A stretch of DNA of 64,000 nucleotides from positions 3,906,001 through 3,970,000 of the forward strand of contig JANFOG010000001.1 in the NCBI GenBank assembly GCA_024336345.1, written 5' to 3'. This DNA is from Mariannaea sp. PMI_226 (Eukaryota > Ascomycota > Sordariomycetes > Hypocreales > Nectriaceae). Shown here in pieces: positions 1 through 11,898 of the stretch (positions within the stretch are counted from its first letter, which is position 1; every line of letters begins with the position of its first letter). The position numbers and the translations under genes are program-made. The notes under the pieces are model-generated. The model did no database searches. It saw nothing but the letters and a program-made list of their open reading frames with translations, and had not been told where the DNA came from.

Positions 1-938
1 GCCGCAAGGTATCCCGTCTCCAAGGCGTGTCACTCCTGATGAGTTGGGCAAATTTGGGCCACAACAGACTATACCTGGTAGCCAGCCACGTATTTCCCAC
101 TGACGGGCCGGGGGCACCATTGGAAAACTAGGCCCACTGGAGACCTTGACAGGACACAGCTCATCAACCATACGATAATTTTTGGACGATCGACATTAAA
201 CAAGTTGGCACCATATTACAGATTACTGTACTCCTTGCCAACAGTTTGGTACAGTCGGCAGCGGAGAGAGAAAGAGTGAGATGGTCGATGGATGAACCTA
301 CTACTCAAGTGTGCATGCCGCCGATGAACTACTCCTACATACATAATGGCACTGTACCTATGCATACATGTGTCCTCCATATGGAGCTTACCTGCATGCA
401 CATATGCCGGGCTCTTGTCCTCTTCTACCGTCCTCAGCCACCTCCCATCTGAGTGATACTCCTGAACTAAACCCATCGCAATTTATTCTGGTGGATTTTG
501 CCTTTGCTGTTGCGATCTACGTACAAAGGGACAATTTAATAACATAAAGACCCAACCATCCCACAGACGAACTGATACGTAGCCTCGGGCTACGTTATCT
601 ACCTGCACTGCAAAACCCTCACGGATCATAATTCCACCCAACTCGTATTAAACAAGCTCCGCACGTTCAACTCAACCTGCCTACCCTACACTACCCGAGG
701 AATCACGAGATAGAGAAACGGCAGAGGTCAACATGTTATGGACTCACATAACAGAAATGAACCAACCGGGTAGGATGGTTTATCACGATAATTTTGCTAA
801 AAGCTCTAGGAAGTCAAGGGGCCAAATAGAGAACATAATATACCTATCGGACAACCAGACAACCAAAGTATAGATTTACTTTTTACGGTACATATAGGAT
901 CCCTAACCCCTGCCTGTCCCATTAGCAATGTCGGGTTT
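1..938. other. Intergenic DNA, no gene seen
   Basis: The stretch lies downstream of the GCN20 stop codon and contains only short chance reading frames with no protein-like composition. Part of the right end must be the GCN20 3' UTR. I see no RNA gene or mobile element. Confidence 0.6.
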
Positions 939-3300
939 TTAGTGAGCTTTGACAACGCCAGCCGAGTCGGCCTGGGCAGTAATTCTCTTCTTGTACGCTT
1001 GAACATCGCCAGGGAATTTCTCGACAGTGCCGCCGTCACACACCCAAAGAGACGTGCACACAGTTTGTAACATTGTAACGTCGTGGGACACCATCAGGAC
1101 ACCACCCTGGAACTCGTTCAGAGCTTCTGCTAGCGCATCCATAGCCTCAATATCCAAATGGTTAGAAGGCTCATCCAGCACAAGAATGTGTGGGTTGGTG
1201 AGGGCGAGACAGGCAAATGCAACACGAGACTTTTGACCTCCAGAGAGGAGAGCCATCTTTTGCAGACCGGTAGTACCGGTGATACCAAACGCACCCAATC
1301 GTCGTCGGTACTCTTCATCTGTCCTACCAGGATAATTCTTGGCCATAAAGCTCACAGCACTCATTGTCAAGTCGAGAGCGTCAACGTGGTGCTGAGCGAA
1401 GAAGCCAATGCGGAGACGGGGATGTTGCGAGATCATACCAGTGGAAGCCTCCAGCTTTCCTACCAAAAGCTTGAGAATAGTAGTCTTACCAGCACCGTTG
1501 GGTCCAACAATGCCGATACGCGAATCCAGTTGAACGTCCAAGTCAACATTTCGCAGTAGGATATTGTCCTTGGAGTAACCAAAAGTGACCTCGGACATTT
1601 GGACAATAGGGGGAGACAATTTCTCCACTTCAGGGAAAGTGAACTTGACGTTGTACTCGGCTTCTGGTGGTGTTAGCACCGGCATCTTCTCCAACTTCTT
1701 GATACGAGACTGAGCTTCAGAAGATTTAGCAGCGTTGTAACGGAACTTGTCGATGAAGGCCTGTAGATGAGCACGCTGGGCCATCTGGTTCTCGTACTCT
1801 CGCTTAGCCACCTTCTTTCGCTCCTCACGAGTTGCGTAAAAGGTATCGAAGTTAGCACCTCGGTAGTAATCAAGACGCTGAGAGTGCTGGTGAATGATAT
1901 CTGTGGCTACCTCGTTGAGGAATGCTCGATCGTGAGAAACGACAAGAACCGTGCTGGGGTAGTCCTGAAGATACGTGGAAAGGAAGGTAATTGAGGGAAC
2001 GTCCAACATGTTTGAAGGTTCGTCCAGAAGTAACAGATCAGGTTCACAGAAAAGAGCTCTGGCAAGTGCCAGACGCATTCTCCAACCACCAGAGAATGTC
2101 TTGGTTGCATTTTGCTGTTTCTCGGGAGAGAAACCGAGACCAGCGAGAATACTGGCGGCCCTGGGCTCAGCCTTGTCGGACTCCATCTCTGCTAGCTTAG
2201 CTTGGATGTCCCCAAGTTTATTGTCATGGGTCTCTCTGTCACGATCGATTCGGGCAGCATCCGCCGAAGTGTCGGCCAGGCCTACTCGTTGGGCTTCCAA
2301 CTCAGCTAAACGTGCCGTAATGTCCTTGAAAAGGAGTTAGCTAAAGGACATACGTAAGGATTGATGTGAGGAAGTGTAGACTTACGTCTTGTTCTTTAAG
2401 CAGAACCTTGCGCCAAACATCTGCGTCGAGTACAGCTTGCAAAGCCGGAGTGTCATCACCAGTAATCTATTTACATTAGCATACACACATTTCTATCAGA
2501 GTAAACCACAGTACCTCTTGCTCAACGTGAAGAATAGAGATGTGCGTAGGAATAGCAACCTCTCGGCGGGACAAAGCGCGGAGCAGCGTGGATTTACCCA
2601 CACCGTTGTTACCAACAAGACCATATCGGTGGCCATATGCGAGGGTTAGATTGGTATCCGTAAGAATGCGGTTTCCTCCGATAGAAACATCGATACTGTC
2701 CAGCTTGACATCCTTTGTCTTGTTTGCTGAGCTGGAACCCAGCTGAAGTGGGTTGACGGCCATGTAGAACTCCTCGTAGGATTGAGTGCTCTCAGGCTGC
2801 TCCAGAAGTCTTGACGCCTCATACTCGACGGTCTTGAAGGTTTTCTTCTGCTGCTTGGCCGCGATCTTTCTCTCTGCCTTCTCAAGCTTCTTTCGGTCAA
2901 CCTTCGACTCGACCTTTCGCACGTTGGCAGATTCCAGATCAACACCACCGGTAGCTACAGCCAAAGTTGACGACATGTTCCGCTGAGAGCTAACTTGGAT
3001 AGTCTGATCCAGACGCTTCACAGTTGAAGGGCCCCTCCTCTCACCACCCTGAGCCTCGGTGTACCTGTCCACCCATTTTTCCACGAGCTGCTTGATCTTC
3101 TCCTCTAGTTTGGCATCCACGCCTCCAGACGCAGACAGCAATAGCTCGGTGATGGTTGCGGCAGCTTCGTTCAGAGGAGAAGAGCCAGAAGCGTCTTCAT
3201 CATCCGTCCAAGTCGTAGAGGCATGGGTAAGGTAGCCCGCAGAGTACTCTGATACGACAGGGTCAATGTTGGGCAGGACAGCTCTGATATCGGCCTCCAT
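939..3300 (-). CDS. GCN20: GCN20-type ABC-F ATPase (translation / general amino acid control)
   Basis: Exons on the minus strand: 3300-2515, 2466-2386 and 2324-939, with introns of 48 and 61 nt (GTACTG..AAATAG and GTAAGT..TTCAAG), giving 750 aa. That is essentially the length of yeast Gcn20. There are two ABC ATPase modules and no membrane segment. ABC1 has Walker A GNNGVGKST (about 230-238), signature FSGGW (about 366) and Walker B end DEPSNMLD (about 390). ABC2 has GPNGAGKTT (about 563), LSGGQ (about 649) and DEPSNHLD (about 673). The roughly 200-residue N-terminal extension with a Lys-rich coiled coil (about 125-160) is typical of Gcn20 and in yeast binds Gcn1. In the family, Gcn20 with Gcn1 on the ribosome helps uncharged tRNA activate the eIF2alpha kinase Gcn2. 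The small 27-codon middle exon restores the link between ABC1 Walker A and its signature. Arb1 is the nearest alternative, but the length and N-terminus favour Gcn20. Confidence 0.93.
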
Positions 3301-6300
3301 CTTGAACAGCGATAGCCTTTGGGGATATATCAGATGATCTTGGACGTTCCGTCAGCCGTATATATGCTGTCCTGTGAGCTTTCAGCAGGTTTGGCGATAT
3401 CTGAGTGTTGCTCTATGATGCCCTCAATATCTGGTCCTGGTGGTTTTGCTCCGACTTTGCTGGCTTGCGAGATGCCCCGCCATGGCTCTCGTGTGTGTCG
3501 CTGAATTTTTGTGGGTTCCGGTTCCACATCGGACCGTCGAGCTTCAGCCTGACGAAGGCTACATTTTTTTTTTTTTGGACAGTTAACAGCCTCAACTAAG
3601 CTATAGTGGAGGCTTCAGTATAAGCACAATTGGGGTTATTCCATCGAGAATGGAATGCATTTGTTCCATTGTGCCTTGAGTCTACATAATAAGGCCACTG
3701 ACACCCAAGCCCGCGAACCATGCCTTATCCTTGTGTTTCCAGTACGGAAATAGGTCCTGTTGCGCACAACCCAGTGTCATTGGCCGTATTTCGCGGAACC
3801 TCAATCTCCTCCTGCAGTAGTTGAGTCTTCGGCGACAGCCTCATCGATTCATAAGCAGGCGTTACCAACTTGCGGGGAGTCATCATGGCCAGACGTCATG
3901 CTCAGAGAAGACGACGGCAATATGAGGTACAACTGGCGGTGAAGACTGGAACATGAGAGTCAGGGAAAATGCTTCCATTAACTCCAGTTTTCCGTTCCGT
4001 GCCAAATTAACAAGCATGCATACATCGCCCGATTTTCGTCTGCCCGTGACCAACTACCATCTCCCAATATGCACTACGCAGATTGAATTATACGGCATGC
4101 ACCTGTGCTGGGGTTCGCCTGCTTGCAGCCGCTCCAGTGGAGATTCTCATCCATATACCAGAACCAATCCAAAGCAAAAGAGTTGCTCCAAGTTGTGGCC
4201 AGTGGAAAGTTTGGTTCTTTTCTTTCAACCCTGACCCTGAATAAGTAAATGAATAAACACGCATGAGTACCCCTCGTATGCATATCACCGTTTGCAGCCG
4301 AGCATTGCCAAGTTGATTGGGCGGTTGAAACGAAGCCACGATTCATGAAGACATCAAGATGCGATGCCAATTCCGCGGGTTCTTACCTACAGGAGGCAGC
4401 GCAGTTGCATGCCCTCACTAAGCAAACTAACCTCGTCCTCAGCTTTAGTCGATGCCAGCCAATCAGGTACTACATGCTCCAATCTGGCACGCGAACCTGA
4501 CGCGCTTTTATCAATTTGAAAACACTGGAATGTTTTTATTTTTACAATGGGCCTTTTTCCACATCAACCAGAGCGGAGTAATGTCAACTAGTTATCCGCA
4601 CATCATGCCCATAAACTGCTGTAGGTTAGGTAGCCGAAAATCACAACATGGATCTGGGTTCCGCTTGGCTTTGACCTCGCTTCGCCTCGACAGGACCCGA
4701 GTCCTTGCGCCTGCATTGTTTCCTGCATTCGTTGGGATCAACATTCCCACAACAGATGCAAACCATGCTAGAGATGGCGATTATTCTGCATTGGGCCTGC
4801 ACAACACCGCATACAGAGATCGAGTGCAAGCTTGGGTTGGACATCCTGCATGACAGAGCCTGTCCCTGGGCTCACCTGCAACCTCACCTTACCTACCCTA
4901 CTCCGAAATCTCCAGCACCTCAAGGTTGCACCAACCGAGCCCAGTCTTCACTTAATTCTCCAATGAATAATGTCTGGACCTAGTTGCTATTTGTCACTCC
5001 TTCTGTTACACCAGGATCCTAAAATCGAATCACATATTCAGTTATCTCACAGCATTTTGCTCTATTTCGCGTCGGTCGGCTTCTAAAGTGATGGCTCAAG
5101 CACGCTTCTCGAGACGGGCAGTAGCCAGCGCCGCTGGCGGGCATGCAACGGCCGTCTACACGTCATCTTTGGCGTCGACAATACGTAGTCTCTCCACCTA
5201 GCCACTCGTTATTCCCGCGCTACTGGTATTTAGACCCCAGCTGTGGCCAAGACAAGACTGTAGTTGGGAATACAAACGAGTTATCTTGCTGAATGATTCA
5301 AGGAATGGACAACTACGACACCCCCCTGCTCGGCGACGTGTGTTCCATTCTCAGCTTGCTTGGCCCCAACCCCCCAGTCCCGATCATAATAGTCCCAACA
5401 TGATCCAAGGATTGTACATCTTGGGTGGCATACGTCGTGATAGTTTGCTTCAGATCTAGGAGACTTGCATGTTCCAGTCTCCATGCTCGTGGTCAGCCCT
5501 GTACCCATTCGTCATGCATTGCTGCGTTCGCATGGCCAGGAGCTGCATGACACGGTTTCCGGGTACATCGCCCAGAAGGGTCCTCAAAAACGTGAGTTAC
5601 ACGGGGGATTCCGTAACAACTGACTAGTATGCCTATTTGTCCTGCTTCGTGGCCACGATCAGTCTGTCAGATTCACGTCCTGCGGGGAAGCTCGCGCGAT
5701 GCGATGGGCAAAATGCACGTGTGTGCAGCGTGTATGGAGTATGTAAGTTACTGTGCGTTCGGAGAAGTGCGTAGTTCGGAGCCTCAAACTGCCGAATTGC
5801 CACTCCGGATCACCAACTGATCTTACCCACTCAACCACTGCTTCAGTAACAAATAGTTCCAATGCTGAACCTGGTCGCGTGGAGCCTGGACAAGCATCCC
5901 ATGGCATTTGAGTTTAGGGCTATCACCAGACAAGCAGCTCATCCATTGCGTCAGCTGCGATCCGTGAGCGCTAGCCATGTCCATAGACAACTTCGTGACT
6001 GGGCTGAGGTCTGTTGAACGGCATCTCGGTCTTGAATGGAAATTGAGAGACACGAGCAATTCCATCTTCTGCACGATGAGAGGCTAGCCTTACTCACACA
6101 TCTTCTTTCATGGTGACGTAACATGATTCTATGTCGAGCATTTGTTGATGAATGAGAGTTGGAGCAGAGATATCAAATTCGACTCAACGTGATAGACAAT
6201 TGTCTCTATTTACTTACTTTCATTGACCCGGGTGGCTTTTCAAGGGTTCAAGTATTTTCGTTACTGGATATATGACTCCGTACCTGTCAGCTTCTGCTCC

Positions 6301-9300
6301 GACCCTGCATTGACCAAAGAACTACCTAGCAAGGCAATATGCGGAGAGCGGATTTCCCCTCCGCCTTGGTCATGGCTGCTGACCTGTTTCAGGTCGGAAT
6401 TGAACCGATCCCTTTGTTTTTACGCCCACAATCCCAGTGGTAGCTAAATGCCGGGAGAAGCATGTTTATTGTTCTCCAAAAGCGGTAGGTTCGTGACCGG
6501 GATTGATGCTTCTTTCCGAGCAGCTCTCATCCATCCTTGTTGGAAATCGATCGTCACTTGAATATCCGAAGAACCCTGGACCACCGGGGACTTTGGGAGG
6601 GTCCTTCAAAGCGAGAAAAAAAAAAAACTCGAGCAGATAAACATGACTAACTTTGGACTGAGATGACAACTTTGAAAACGGTTCCGTCTTGGCCATCCGG
6701 ATGGTGCCCGCCTGAAATCGTCGTCTACCTCTAAGAGAATCAGACCCCGCTAGGGTGCGCAAGCGTATTTTGTTGGATCGATGGCAAAACAGCGACTATG
6801 TGCAATGACCGACCGAATACTGAACTTGAACGCGAAAGAAACTCGCCTCCCCGTATGGGCGTGCTTCCAATGAAGACTGTCTATGTGCATGGCATTGAAT
6901 CCTTTCTATCCTCACGGAAACCCGTGAGACAACCCCAAGACCACATGTTCGCCAAGCGTACTTCCTTTCAATTTTGTCCCTTCTCTTCTTCTGTTGGTAG
7001 TCATAGAGAAATCCTGATGGAAGGAGTGATGCTACTGACTTGCGCAAGAAGACTATGATAACTGCGGGCCCTGTTCTGGAATGGGCGAGGCTTTCAGCTC
7101 CGCACGTAGTTTATCTCAGTACAAACGATCTGCGCCTGATTCGATCGAATGGTGTTGAGATATGGGGGGGCTGTGTGGGACTAAGGTTAGACGAAAAGGA
7201 ACGATGAGAACACAATGATGCTTTTGTGAGACAAAATGATGGGTGTGATAGGCTCGAACTGACGGGCCATGCTCTGATTGTCTTTTGTTCCTGGAAGAGG
7301 GCGTCGAGTATTCTATTAGGGCAAGACACTGGTTGTTCGTTAGAATTCTAGTGTGTGACCGTGCCTTTGGCCATTGTTCCTCCTCTAGAGCAATGTCTCG
7401 TATCTGGACCGTTTTAGGGGCACTGGTGCTATGAGGACAGTCGGATGATTATTACAGCCCCATGTGCTCATCCCTTGCATCTCTTCTAATAAAGCGAAGG
7501 TCAATAATAAGGTGAATACGCATCCGTAGTCGCGTCTGTAATTGTATTGTATTATACAGTCCCGTTTTATTATGGATGGTCGTGTTATCACTAATTCACA
7601 CTTAATCATTCGTAAATATAACACGTTAATAATAATAAAAGATCGCGATGTTTTCGTGTGTTGTGCGTGTTGGTCGGCTTCCACGGGCCAGGCGCCAGTA
7701 AAGATGGGGCTCGCATGTGTACAGTATCACCAGGGATGCAATAAAGGGCCAAAGAAGGAATAGTGTGGGGTTGCAAGAGGCAAGCTGAAAGGCTCCATAG
7801 CTTGCATATTTCGTTTGCCTAGGTCGAATACCGAGGTCGGTACGTCGTGTCTGGCAACCCTGGAGCTGCTAAACACTTGCAGACATTAAAAACAAGGAAC
7901 ACATTGGCACGGTATGGAACACATCACAGGAGGCCTGGTTGGGTGGCCTTGGTATTGATACCCGGAATAATTAGACGGGCGCCCAACCAAGGAGACCGCT
8001 GCCAACTAACACGAAGTAGCTTTAAGAATCGGAAAGGAGATGGGACAACTGATGACAGATCTCTCTCGTGTTTGTGGCAACTGCTGTTAGAAAGACTGGT
8101 CTCATCTCCCAAGTTGCGTGTTGCAGATGCAGGACATGGCAGACAAACAGACATACAGATAATTACATGCACTCCTTTTTGGCGATACGCTGGAAGCTGC
8201 AGCAGGTATGGTTCGTAATGGATCCCACCCGAAGCCTTCCATCTCCTTTTACTGGATTATTTCCTCCAATGACGCGTTGGGCTCACAATGGTACTCATCT
8301 TATGCTCGGAGACTTATAATATTTCATCAAAATCTCAGCCAGAAGTACATTATGTCTCAATGAATCAAGTCCTCGCAAAGGCGGCACACAGCCACACAGC
8401 ATACAAGCGCACTCCTTGGAGAGGAGGGGGGGGTTCTCCCATGTCACGTCAGATGGAGCTGTGGACGTTTGGCGGCATGCATGTACTTCGCGCTTCATAC
8501 GGAGTACACGTTGGACAACTGCAGATGGAATGGGGGATTGCACCACACAACGCGGAATTGATGGCGAGATTTCGGGCTCCAGATTTGCTTCCAGCCTACT
8601 TTGCCCGCCGCTGCCGCTTGCTCTCCTTTCCGCAGTGCAGGACTGGCTGAGTGTGCAGAGGCCGGCATGGTCCTGTAACACTGCAACGATGTACCAAGTT
8701 TACGAGTCTGCGGCATCTCATCGCCATGGGCACTCACTCAATGCTGAAATAGCGAAACTCAACCGGCTGTTTTACTTGCGTGTTGCACAAGCAACAGAGT
8801 AGGAGTAGGAACCAGAGTAAGAACAGGGCCCTTTTTCTCCTTCTGGAAGGGGTGCGTTGCGCTCTAAGTAACCCTGGACGTCAAGCTTGTTCTCACCTCC
8901 GAGACCCCGGGGAGTCAAAGCTGGAATGAAAGAAGATGCTTTCTGAAGGGGTCATTATAGCAAAGGAGAGAGTGGAAGAAAGGAGATGACGGCATGTACT
9001 TCATACAACCCTCGGAGTACATAGTAGTATGGGGGCCCGCCATGTAGGGAACAGAATCCTGATCCCAGCTGGCCTGACAATCCAATGCGCGCCTCTTCTC
9101 TCCGTGCAGCGTACCATGTCCCAAGTTATCATGTACTGTAGCTCTTTATCAAGAGTAAACATTGAAAATGGCGTGCACCATAAGTACACACCGAGCCCCC
9201 AATTGCCTGTGCATACTTAATTATCATCCAAAGAGCCAATAGGTGGCGCTTTTTGAGGCATAGCATTCATCCCGCTTGATTCACCTCCTTTCCAGTGCTC

Positions 9301-10480
9301 GTAGATAAGGTAGTATGTATACTTCCGTATGTTGTAGCTTATTGGAAATGCCGCTGTAGGCATAGCCCGAGATGGGCACCCCGGGCCCGCTCAGACGGCC
9401 CCGGTGAATTATCCCGCTCTGGAGATGTTCTCCAAGGGGGCCGACCAGGAATGTGTGAAGGTTCTTGAACCTAAGTAGGTAGAGTGTCTGTTCGCGCGCG
9501 GAGCGGACATGGAAAGAGATTATTCACAGCCTGTGCGAATCACCAGTCGGCAGGCACCAACTGTGCATTGTCGTATGGACGCCATGATAGGGAGAAGTTC
9601 CATTACCCTACCTATAGGCTTGCCCAAAGTACAGTCGGGTGCTATGTACAGCAGAGTATTCTGCCTTGCCTGCACCATAGGCGCTAAACAGCTAGCAGAC
9701 AGAACTTGGTTCGCAATGCCAATGCACATCCATACCACTATTACATAGTGCTATTTCCTTGTTAGAAAAGGGAGAAGTTGTACTGCTACTGTACTCCGCA
9801 CCGGTGATATTGACTGGGTCTGCCTGGTCTGGAACCTCAGCGGACTGGTGGTTACAAGAGGTTGAGATGAGAAGAAGATGGAGGCGACGCCGACCACACA
9901 ACGAAACAACTGATGGGGCGGCGAGACACACTGAACGTGAGGTGAGGGAAGCGCTGTGCTGCTCATTTCATCTCGGTGACATGTTGTCTCTTGCCTCCTT
10001 ATCCCGTGCTCTGCATGAAGATACCCAGGCCACAGCAAATCAGTCTCAGAACTTATTTTTATCAACGCGCCGAAGACTGCCCCATCTCACTACTGTACGC
10101 TGCATGTCAATCGAAATTGAAATTGTGCTCTGCTGCCCTCCACTCGATCCGGGACAAAAACCCCAATTTCTCGTGCTGCTGAGACGAGCGACTCGCAGGC
10201 GCCACCGGTCGAGGCCTCACCGTGCCCAATCATGGCGTGGGTGCTGCAGCACCCACAGCACCGACGGAGTACCTTGTGTCGAAGCCTGCAGCGGCCTGCC
10301 AGTAATTTACAGGAAAGTGAGCGCAGAAATCAAGGCCCAACTCACTTCGCAGAGGGACAAGAGCCATGGCGTTGGTTTGAGGTCACTCGCTACAGACCCG
10401 CAGAAGCGCTAGAAGCAGTACTGGTACCAGTAAACATCCAGTAGCTCCGCTCGCTAATGAGAAGGGCAGAGACTTAAAAC
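3301..10480. other. Long gene-free intergenic region
   Basis: About 7.2 kb with no supported gene. The reading frames here are short or of arbitrary composition; the longest, on the plus strand at about 9759-10412, is Arg/Ser-rich with no family resemblance. Poly-T (about 3565) and poly-A (about 6616) tracts occur. The first tens of bases left of the GCN20 start are its 5' leader. tRNA-like T-arm fragments were checked and rejected. Non-coding RNA genes cannot be excluded by eye. Confidence 0.5.
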
Positions 10481-10580
10481 GGACGTACCTTACCTAGAGA
10501 TTAATATTCTAATGGTACATTGGTAGTGTAGGTACCGACCCATTGTACCTACCTGCCTAGGTACCTGGTTTACGAAGGGG
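10481..10580. repeat. Cluster of TACCTA/TAGGTA motifs
   Basis: Several copies of (T)ACCT / AGGTA, including TACCTAC and CCTAGGTACC, are packed into about 90 bp. The same motif recurs at 37.4, 38.2, 41.0-41.2, 49.3, 55.0 and 62.1 kb, always between genes. Function unknown. Confidence 0.6.
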
Positions 10581-11898
10581 GAACCGTTGTCGCGGGAAGA
10601 GATGAAGGTACCCAGCACCTGTGGAACTGTGTCATGGTACTTGGCACCTAAAACGGAGGCGCGGGAGCGGAATGATAGGCCATGGGCTGAGAAGGGGTCA
10701 CTGAGAGGGGGGCGTAATAAAGAAATGCTGAACGGTTCTGGGGGGTCCCTGGCCCATAAGCCTGATGGCCATCCCTGCAGAGACGATCCGTCCTCATCCA
10801 AATCTCACTTGCAATCTCCAGGTCGCGTTCTGTCTTGTTTAGGTGGATGTTGCGGGTGCCGCCAAGTGGTCTGTAAGCCTGTAAGGTAATGTATGGACGG
10901 ATGTGCAGGTGGATTTTTCTTGGTCATTTTTTGATTTCTCTTTGGTACAGTGCTCCGTAGGAAGTATAGAGCGTATATTCCTTGGCTCTCATTGCTCTGG
11001 GGGCCCGGTTACCTGTGTTTGTGCCTGCATCCGCGTGCACAGCTGCACCTGTGCCTGTATCTGTGCATTTTGTGCCTGGTTGCTTGGTTCCCAGCTGCTG
11101 GTTTTCTTTTCACCACCGGCCAATTTCTCCTTCAACAAACCAGGGCCAGGGGACTTTGCCAGAAGAGAACGCAGAGTGCAGCAGGAAGAGGGAAAAAAAA
11201 AGAAAAAGAAGAAGGGAGACGGCATATTCATAATCCTCTCCCCTTTGCCTTCTCGTTTCCTTCTTTCCATTTTCTTCTGATCCGATTTAGCACTAACTCC
11301 GAAACGACTCCTCTTGTCCCTCATCATCGTTACCCCGACAGTCACAGACACACCACACAACAAACCCTCCCAGCTCTCTCCGCTCGCACACTTTGCTTGC
11401 TTCACCTTGAGCCGGCACCGTTTTCCCCATCTGTTTACCCACCGCACGATCCCTAGGAAACTTGTTTTGTTTTCGGGTTTTCTATTTTTTCTTTTCCGGT
11501 TTCCCTGGTCTTCGTTCGGCTACACTCGTTCTTTGCAACCGGCGTTTTGTCACCTTGGGGAGACGCAGCATCGACTTACGCGCAGCTTGGTTGTTCGAGT
11601 CTTCGAGGCTCTGTTTGTCATTCTATCTCCTGCTCACCACGGACGTGAACTTCACCTGCATTGGTCAAACAACTCAACTTTCACCTCGTCTCCGTCGTCT
11701 ATCCCGCCATCTTCGGGTGTGGTTGCATTACTGCATCTCAGAGTTCAAGGTTCAGGCTACACCCGTCTATTCAAGCCAAGCATTACCGTCCATGGCTTGA
11801 CGATGCGCATCACATCCGTCACAAGAACTACCGTCACCCTCCCCTAGAATGCTAGCCGCTGTATCCTCTCTCGCCTGACTTGAGAGTCCTTCGCAATC
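10581..11898. promoter_or_regulatory. Probable promoter and pyrimidine-rich leader of the Byr4-like gene
   Basis: From about 11200 to the start codon at 11899 the plus strand is strongly C/T-rich, as expected for a fungal promoter and 5' UTR feeding a plus-strand gene. A purine tract sits at about 11190-11215. Overlapping open frames here (10950-11456, 11314-11847) have low-complexity Ser/Thr/Pro/Leu composition and are not believed. The transcription start cannot be fixed from sequence. Confidence 0.45.

Noticed and set aside
6375..6450. Minus-strand T-arm-like GGTTCAATTCC reminiscent of an organellar tRNA
   Set aside because: A 4-bp T-stem is present, but no matching acceptor or anticodon stems were found.
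7225..7330. Possible tRNA T-arm (AGTTCGAGCC on minus) and C/D-box snoRNA-like ATGATG...CTGA
   Set aside because: T-stem has two mismatches, no acceptor pairing, and the box motifs are too short to support a snoRNA.
8272..8277. Single ACGCGT
   Set aside because: Isolated copy far from any gene start; not evidence of an MBF-controlled promoter.
9759..10412. 217-codon plus-strand open frame
   Set aside because: Arg/Ser-rich arbitrary composition, no domain pattern, no promoter or splice context.
10950..11456. Overlapping frames of 80-170 codons in three phases
   Set aside because: All follow from C/T-rich leader sequence upstream of the Byr4-like gene; none resembles a protein.
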